Source: a virus. From it: a stretch of DNA of 32,987 nucleotides. The notes under the pieces are model-generated. The model saw only the letters and a list, made by a program, of their open reading frames with translations, searched no databases and had not been told where the DNA came from. Location: positions 1-32,987 of the IMG/VR virus record IMGVR_UViG_3300022690_002280; one strand, given 5' to 3'. The translations under genes were made by a program, and so were the position numbers. Position 1 is the first letter of the stretch. The number at the start of each line of letters is the position of its first letter. Shown in pieces: positions 30,051 through 32,987 of the stretch.

Positions 30051-30074
30051 ATACTAGAATTTCTTGGCTACGTC

Positions 30075-30389
30075 ATGGAAGACATTTTAGGATTGAATCC
30101 AATCGTACTGTCTATTATTATAGTAATAGCTGGAGTTGGAATCCATAATACATTGGGATGGCTTAAATCAAAAGATCCAGTCAAACCAAGAAAGATTGTA
30201 GCATCAGTAATTATTGGAGCAATCACATCCTTTGCGATTGTAACGCCAATCATACAACAACTAGCAACAAACCCTGGAACAGAATACTTGCAGTTTGTAA
30301 CAGTACTTGGTGCAATAGCAATGATAGCAGGAATTGATCAGTTGACCAAAAATATTGGCGGTACTATTCTTGCAAAAGTAAACAAATAG
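30075..30389 (+). CDS. Holin-like membrane protein, 104 aa
   Basis: Three hydrophobic helices: residues 8-27 (NPIVLSIIIVIAGVGIHNTL), about 41-61 (IVASVIIGAITSFAIVTPII), and 71-90 (YLQFVTVLGAIAMIAGIDQL). Positively charged loops (KSKDPVKPRK) and a basic C-terminus (KNIGGTILAKVNK) give the topology and size of class I holins. It lies upstream of a predicted protease, the order of a holin/lysin cassette. A holin role in archaea is inference. The hairpin after its stop looks like a terminator but also carries the next promoter. Confidence 0.6.
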   Translation: MEDILGLNPIVLSIIIVIAGVGIHNTLGWLKSKDPVKPRKIVASVIIGAITSFAIVTPIIQQLATNPGTEYLQFVTVLGAIAMIAGIDQLTKNIGGTILAKVNK

Positions 30390-30416
30390 GATAATACATT
30401 TATCCTTCCTTTTTTT
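30389..30416 (+). terminator. Intrinsic-type terminator overlapping a promoter box
   Basis: GGATAA (30389-30394), loop TACAT, TTATCC (30400-30405), then a pyrimidine/T tract TTCCTTTTTTT. The stem also contains AATACATTTA (30393-30402), exactly 34 nt upstream of the ATG at 30427, so it may serve both as terminator and promoter. Confidence 0.6.
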
Positions 30417-30426
30417 ATTATTTATT

Positions 30427-30558
30427 ATGGCAAAAGATTTAGCAAATATAGAAAAAACAGCCAGAGCCTTAGATGATGCTAATTGGGAAATAGAAAAATG
30501 GACAAGAATAAAAGAACAACTTGAACTACATCGTGAACATCTGGAGAAAACAAAATGA
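30427..30558 (+). CDS. Helical microprotein, 43 aa
   Basis: A 43-residue amphipathic peptide (MAKDLANIEKTARALDDANW..., then KEQLELHREHLEKTK) looks like one continuous helix or coiled coil. Its stop overlaps the protease start as ATGA at 30555-30558, and its promoter box AATACATTTA begins 34 nt upstream. It could be an inhibitor, chaperone or partner of the protease with which it is co-translated; this is inference from coupling. Confidence 0.55.
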   Translation: MAKDLANIEKTARALDDANWEIEKWTRIKEQLELHREHLEKTK

Positions 30559-31280
30559 CTGAAAAATACTGTGAATTAGTTTTGTTAGATAATGGAAAAA
30601 TGCAATCAACGGATGCAGCAGAAACTACAACAAAATCAATAGAAGAGAAAATTCAAGATGATAAAAGGTATGGTAATTTTGTTCCAAGAAATGGAAAATA
30701 TTTTACATTCAGAGTCTATGGTGAAGATGAGGAAATCAAACACAAGACAGTAATCAAAGCAGTCCACTATGCATTTAGAGGTTGGACTATACGCACCAAG
30801 GCCAAAGTAAGACGGGCAAGAAAAAATGAAGAGCCTGACTTTAAGATTCATTTCAAAAATCCAAGAACTGATTCATTACTGAAAAAAAATACAATCATGT
30901 ATCACTATTATCCAATTAATGATGTCAATAATCCAAAAAGAGGAATGTGTGTTATCAATTCAGACTTTTACTATACAGTACATGGCAATCCAATCTCAAT
31001 GCACATGATTGATCCAAAAAATTATCCAAAAGATACCAAAAGGACAGGAAAGACAATGGACATTGATGCAATCATTCGTCATGAGTTTGGACATGGATTT
31101 GGTTTATCACATGATAATCAAACACATACTGTAATGTACTACTCACAAGGTGGTATGGCAGAGTTTCCACAAAAAAGAGACATTGCAAGAATTCAGGGAA
31201 AATTGGGAGTCAGTTTGTTATCAAAACATATTGTGTTTAGATGGATGTTGTGGCTACGGTATAGAAGTGATAACTATTGA
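30555..31280 (+). CDS. Metzincin-type zinc metalloprotease (matrixin-like), candidate lysin
   Basis: The catalytic zinc site is complete: HExxHxxGxxH with H176, E177, H180, G183 and H186 (RHEFGHGFGLSHD), and a Met-turn M194 (TVMYYS), as in matrixin-like metzincins. Residues 60-150 form the alpha/beta upper domain (TFRVYGEDEE..., DFKIHFKNPR...). There is no signal peptide or propeptide cysteine switch, so release would need a holin. The C-terminal WMLWLRYRSDNY is amphipathic. It lies after a holin-like gene and starts by ATGA overlap, with GGAG 8 nt upstream. Since the presumed host wall is a protein S-layer, a protease is a sensible lysin. Confidence 0.8.
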   Translation: MTEKYCELVLLDNGKMQSTDAAETTTKSIEEKIQDDKRYGNFVPRNGKYFTFRVYGEDEEIKHKTVIKAVHYAFRGWTIRTKAKVRRARKNEEPDFKIHFKNPRTDSLLKKNTIMYHYYPINDVNNPKRGMCVINSDFYYTVHGNPISMHMIDPKNYPKDTKRTGKTMDIDAIIRHEFGHGFGLSHDNQTHTVMYYSQGGMAEFPQKRDIARIQGKLGVSLLSKHIVFRWMLWLRYRSDNY

Positions 31281-31281
31281 A

Positions 31282-31303
31282 GGGTTTATCATTTGATAAA
31301 ACC
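31282..31303 (+). terminator. Hairpin after the protease gene
   Basis: GGGTTTATCA (31282-31291) and TGATAAAACC (31294-31303) pair with one mismatch around a TT loop, 1 nt after the protease stop. There is no long T tract, so it could also be an operator or an mRNA 3' stabiliser. Confidence 0.5.
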
Positions 31304-31308
31304 TTGAA

Positions 31309-31318
31309 AATTTATTAG
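31309..31318 (+). promoter_or_regulatory. Leaderless promoter box for 31342
   Basis: AATTTATTAG begins 33 nt upstream of the TTG at 31342. Confidence 0.45.
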
Positions 31319-31341
31319 AAAGTAACCACATTTACAAATCA

Positions 31342-31560
31342 TTGGCTTTAGAAGAACCTCCTCAAATCAAATATACAAACTGTGCCAAATGTGGCAAAAA
31401 GATTGAAGTTCCAAAATTATGGATAGGAGATCCAATCATCTCAACATCTGAATTTGTGTATCTAGACAACGTGGAACATCCATTATGTGATAAAGATCGA
31501 AAGAGATATAATAATTTCCTCATGGAAATGTTTCTAGGAAGTAAATTTATTAGAAACTAA
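31342..31560 (+). CDS. Zinc-ribbon protein, 72 aa
   Basis: A classic half-ribbon CAKCGKKIEVP at residues 14-24 is followed by a later PLCDKDRKRY (Cys at 49), which may complete a zinc site with a His or second Cys donor missing from the obvious place (H46 is nearby). The C-terminus is helical and hydrophobic (YNNFLMEMFLGSKFIRN). Such small proteins often bind nucleic acid or transcription factors. The TTG start follows from the box 33 nt upstream. It opens a group of small genes before the recombinase. Confidence 0.6.
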   Translation: MALEEPPQIKYTNCAKCGKKIEVPKLWIGDPIISTSEFVYLDNVEHPLCDKDRKRYNNFLMEMFLGSKFIRN

Positions 31561-31561
31561 T

Positions 31562-31578
31562 GAGAGAATAGAGATATG
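31562..31578 (+). repeat. 17-bp repeat at a start codon, copy 1
   Basis: GAGAGAATAGAGATATG ends with the ATG at 31576. The identical 17 bp recur at 31966-31982, ending with the ATG at 31980. Confidence 0.7.
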
Positions 31579-31716
31579 AAAACACAACTCATTGATGATA
31601 ATTCCACATTTTTAGTTGATGATAAAATACAAGATATTCATTTTTTCCATACACCATTACATTTTGGGACAGTAGTTCAGCCAGATGGTTCAATTAAAAC
31701 AGATTTTGAGAGTTGA
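31576..31716 (+). CDS. Small hypothetical protein, 46 aa
   Basis: The frame starts 15 nt after the zinc-ribbon gene, behind GAGAGAATAGAGAT. The product (MKTQLIDDNSTFLVDDKIQD..., ending GSIKTDFES) is acidic and beta-like with three histidines (IHFFHTPLHFG) close together. No family. The purine-rich leader is duplicated at another gene, which supports translation. Confidence 0.5.
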   Translation: MKTQLIDDNSTFLVDDKIQDIHFFHTPLHFGTVVQPDGSIKTDFES

Positions 31717-31843
31717 ATAAAGATATGGAAATGTCTCAAAAACTATCTCTAAGAATCATTTAACATGGGTTGCAGCATTACCTAAAATCATTTAACATGG
31801 GTTACAAGCCAGCTTTATAATTAAGTAAGATAATAGATAATCT
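31717..31843 (+). promoter_or_regulatory. Regulatory gap with 18-bp direct repeats
   Basis: AATCATTTAACATGGGTT occurs at 31754-31771 and 31786-31803, period 32 (about three helical turns). Immediately downstream comes AGCTTTATAA (31811-31820), 33 nt before the ATG at 31844. The repeats lie just upstream of the TATA-like box, the usual place of activator or repressor sites. Confidence 0.6.
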
Positions 31844-31975
31844 ATGAAAAAAATATCTGCGCATTTCCTAATTACAAATACTGGAATGGATCAATTTCCT
31901 AAAAAAATATTTGTTCCGAGAAGAGATGCACTACAAACACACAATGCAATAGGTCTAGGGAAAAAGAGAGAATAG
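31844..31975 (+). CDS. Small basic protein, 43 aa
   Basis: A 43-residue basic frame (MKKISAHFLITNTGMDQFPK..., ending NAIGLGKKRE) is preceded by TTTATAA in the right place for a leaderless start. It could be a DNA-binding peptide judging by charge, but has no recognisable fold. Its end overlaps the purine-rich leader of the next gene. The paired repeats upstream suggest this promoter is regulated. Confidence 0.55.
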   Translation: MKKISAHFLITNTGMDQFPKKIFVPRRDALQTHNAIGLGKKRE

Positions 31976-31982
31976 AGATATG
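31966..31982 (+). repeat. 17-bp repeat at a start codon, copy 2
   Basis: Identical to 31562-31578. Here the repeat also contains the stop codon of the preceding gene (TAG at 31973-31975). Confidence 0.7.
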
Positions 31983-32105
31983 GTAGATTCAAAATATATG
32001 GAATCGATAGTTGAATGCAATTGTAAAATTGGTACTGCTGTAAATCCAACTTGTAGAGAATGCAAAGGGACAGGTTTTAGAACACTTGTAGTCCGTAACT
32101 ACTGA
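31980..32105 (+). CDS. Zinc-finger microprotein, 41 aa
   Basis: Cysteines are arranged as CxC (C13, C15) and CxxC (C25, C28) followed by KGTGF. The second pair reads like one DnaJ-type zinc repeat (CxxCxGxG), and together the four make one zinc site. The start lies behind the duplicated GAGAGAATAGAGAT leader, 4 nt after the previous stop, and the stop is 5 nt before the recombinase ATG. It is likely cotranscribed with the recombinase and might act with it, but that is inference. Confidence 0.55.
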   Translation: MVDSKYMESIVECNCKIGTAVNPTCRECKGTGFRTLVVRNY

Positions 32106-32110
32106 AAGAT

Positions 32111-32987
32111 ATGAACTCTGAACTACTCCAACAAGTTGACTGGAAAGATTTCAACTCTTCAAAAAAATGGTTCAAAAAATTAAGATTAAGAAATGATGAT
32201 AAAGAGATCCCTGTAAAAACACTAAATGCTATGAATTATTGGTTTCCACCATTTTTAGCATTTTTCAACAAAACACCTGATGAACTAATTGAAGAAGCAT
32301 TAGCTGATGATGAAATAGTCCAGGATAAACTAGATGATTTTTACAGACACAAAAAAGAATTACTTGATAGAAACTCTTGCATCACTGGAATTTATGGAGT
32401 TATCAGAGGATTCTACAGACATAACAAAATCAATACACAAGATATAATCTCTCCAAAATTCTCAGTACGGATGGTGAAAAAAACGGATTCAAATTATCCA
32501 TTATTCAAAATCATTACAAAGGCAGGAAGTAAAAAAATTGTTCTTAATCGAGAATTAATAAGAGAATTTTACAGCAAACTAAACACACGAGATCAATGTA
32601 TCTTACTTTGTCTAATGAGCACAGGACTTGAATCTAGTGACTTTCTAAAATTAACAGTAGGTGATATTCGAGCTCAGATGGAGCAGCCAAGAATTTACAT
32701 GAATGGAAATAGAAACAAAACATTTTCAGAATTTTCTGATTTCTGTTCCAAAGAAGCTACAATTGCAATTAAAAATTATATAAAAAAAGATAGACGTGAG
32801 GCCACAGATGATGATCCAGTATTTGTAATTACACTAGCTGGACAAAAAAGATTATTCTACAAACAAAATAATCGGAGTTGGGAGTTAGGTGATGATTTAC
32901 CAAAACCAAGTGCTATTTTACCAATAGAGATAGCTGATGCATTTAGAACTGCACAAAAAAATATGGGTGTAACATTACAGAAAGGAA
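32111..32987 (+). CDS. Tyrosine recombinase/integrase, truncated by window end
   Basis: Site-specific recombinases of this family integrate and excise viral DNA. The visible 292 residues include an N-terminal core-binding domain (helices about 45-110) and the start of the catalytic domain: CILLCLMSTGLESSDFLKLTVGD (residues 163-184), matching the usual LLxxTGLRxxEl-LxxxDi pattern. At the place of the first catalytic Arg (TGLR) this protein has Glu174, so it is divergent or inactive, or uses another Arg. The HxxR box and Tyr would lie beyond the window. The start is ATG 32111, 5 nt after the previous stop. Confidence 0.65.
   Translation, partial: MNSELLQQVDWKDFNSSKKWFKKLRLRNDDKEIPVKTLNAMNYWFPPFLAFFNKTPDELIEEALADDEIVQDKLDDFYRHKKELLDRNSCITGIYGVIRGFYRHNKINTQDIISPKFSVRMVKKTDSNYPLFKIITKAGSKKIVLNRELIREFYSKLNTRDQCILLCLMSTGLESSDFLKLTVGDIRAQMEQPRIYMNGNRNKTFSEFSDFCSKEATIAIKNYIKKDRREATDDDPVFVITLAGQKRLFYKQNNRSWELGDDLPKPSAILPIEIADAFRTAQKNMGVTLQKG

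Noticed and set aside
31754-31803. Two-copy repeat as a CRISPR or attachment site
   Set aside because: Only two copies with a 14-nt spacer, beside a TATA-like box; a regulatory reading fits better, and no matching sequence was noticed at the left end.

Overview
The window looks like the structural half of the genome of a head-tailed virus (siphovirus-like Caudoviricetes), or an integrated provirus, of an ammonia-oxidizing thaumarchaeon related to Nitrosopumilus. The head-tail assignment is strong: a large terminase with intact ATPase and nuclease motifs, a portal-type protein, a protease/scaffold protein, an HK97-type capsid candidate, connector, tail and fibre genes all lie in canonical order on the + strand. 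The archaeal, thaumarchaeal assignment is inference. It rests on very A/T-rich coding DNA with AGA-dominated arginine, many TTG starts on apparently leaderless genes with a TATA-like box at a fixed distance, a secreted Ig-like protein of the kind common in Nitrosopumilus, and a divergent tyrosine recombinase.

Layout. Positions 1-640: two tiny minus-strand genes and a C2H2 zinc-finger microgene, otherwise sparse. 645-1641: three small genes of unknown role, one a membrane protein and one winged-helix-like. 1675-1739: a long inverted repeat just upstream of the packaging genes. 1839-4032: small and large terminase. 4055-5151: five small genes, several Cys-rich. 5184-11243: portal with an N-terminal HTH, protease fused to scaffold, a decoration-like protein, major capsid, and head-tail connector. 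11276-14971: small genes followed by fibre/adhesin genes (a tail-fibre-like protein, a Gly-rich adhesin, and a repeat protein ending in a regular cysteine ladder). 14972-21897: tail terminator, tail tube, putative tape measure and a 1121-residue baseplate hub. 21903-29585: accessory and receptor-facing proteins, including a secreted Ig-like protein, a fibre with three seven-bladed LVIVD propellers, a beta-structured fibre and a triple FN3 protein. 29724-31280: a probable lysis cassette (coiled-coil membrane protein, holin-like protein, microprotein, metzincin protease). 31342-32110: regulatory-looking microgenes with repeats. 32111 to the end: a truncated tyrosine recombinase.

Two translation modes alternate. 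Genes that begin a transcription unit carry an AATTCYTTTA-like box whose first base lies 33-35 nt before the start codon and usually lack a Shine-Dalgarno sequence. Genes inside a unit start by ATGA/TTGA overlap or behind GAGG. No replication genes, rRNA, recognisable tRNA or CRISPR array was found.
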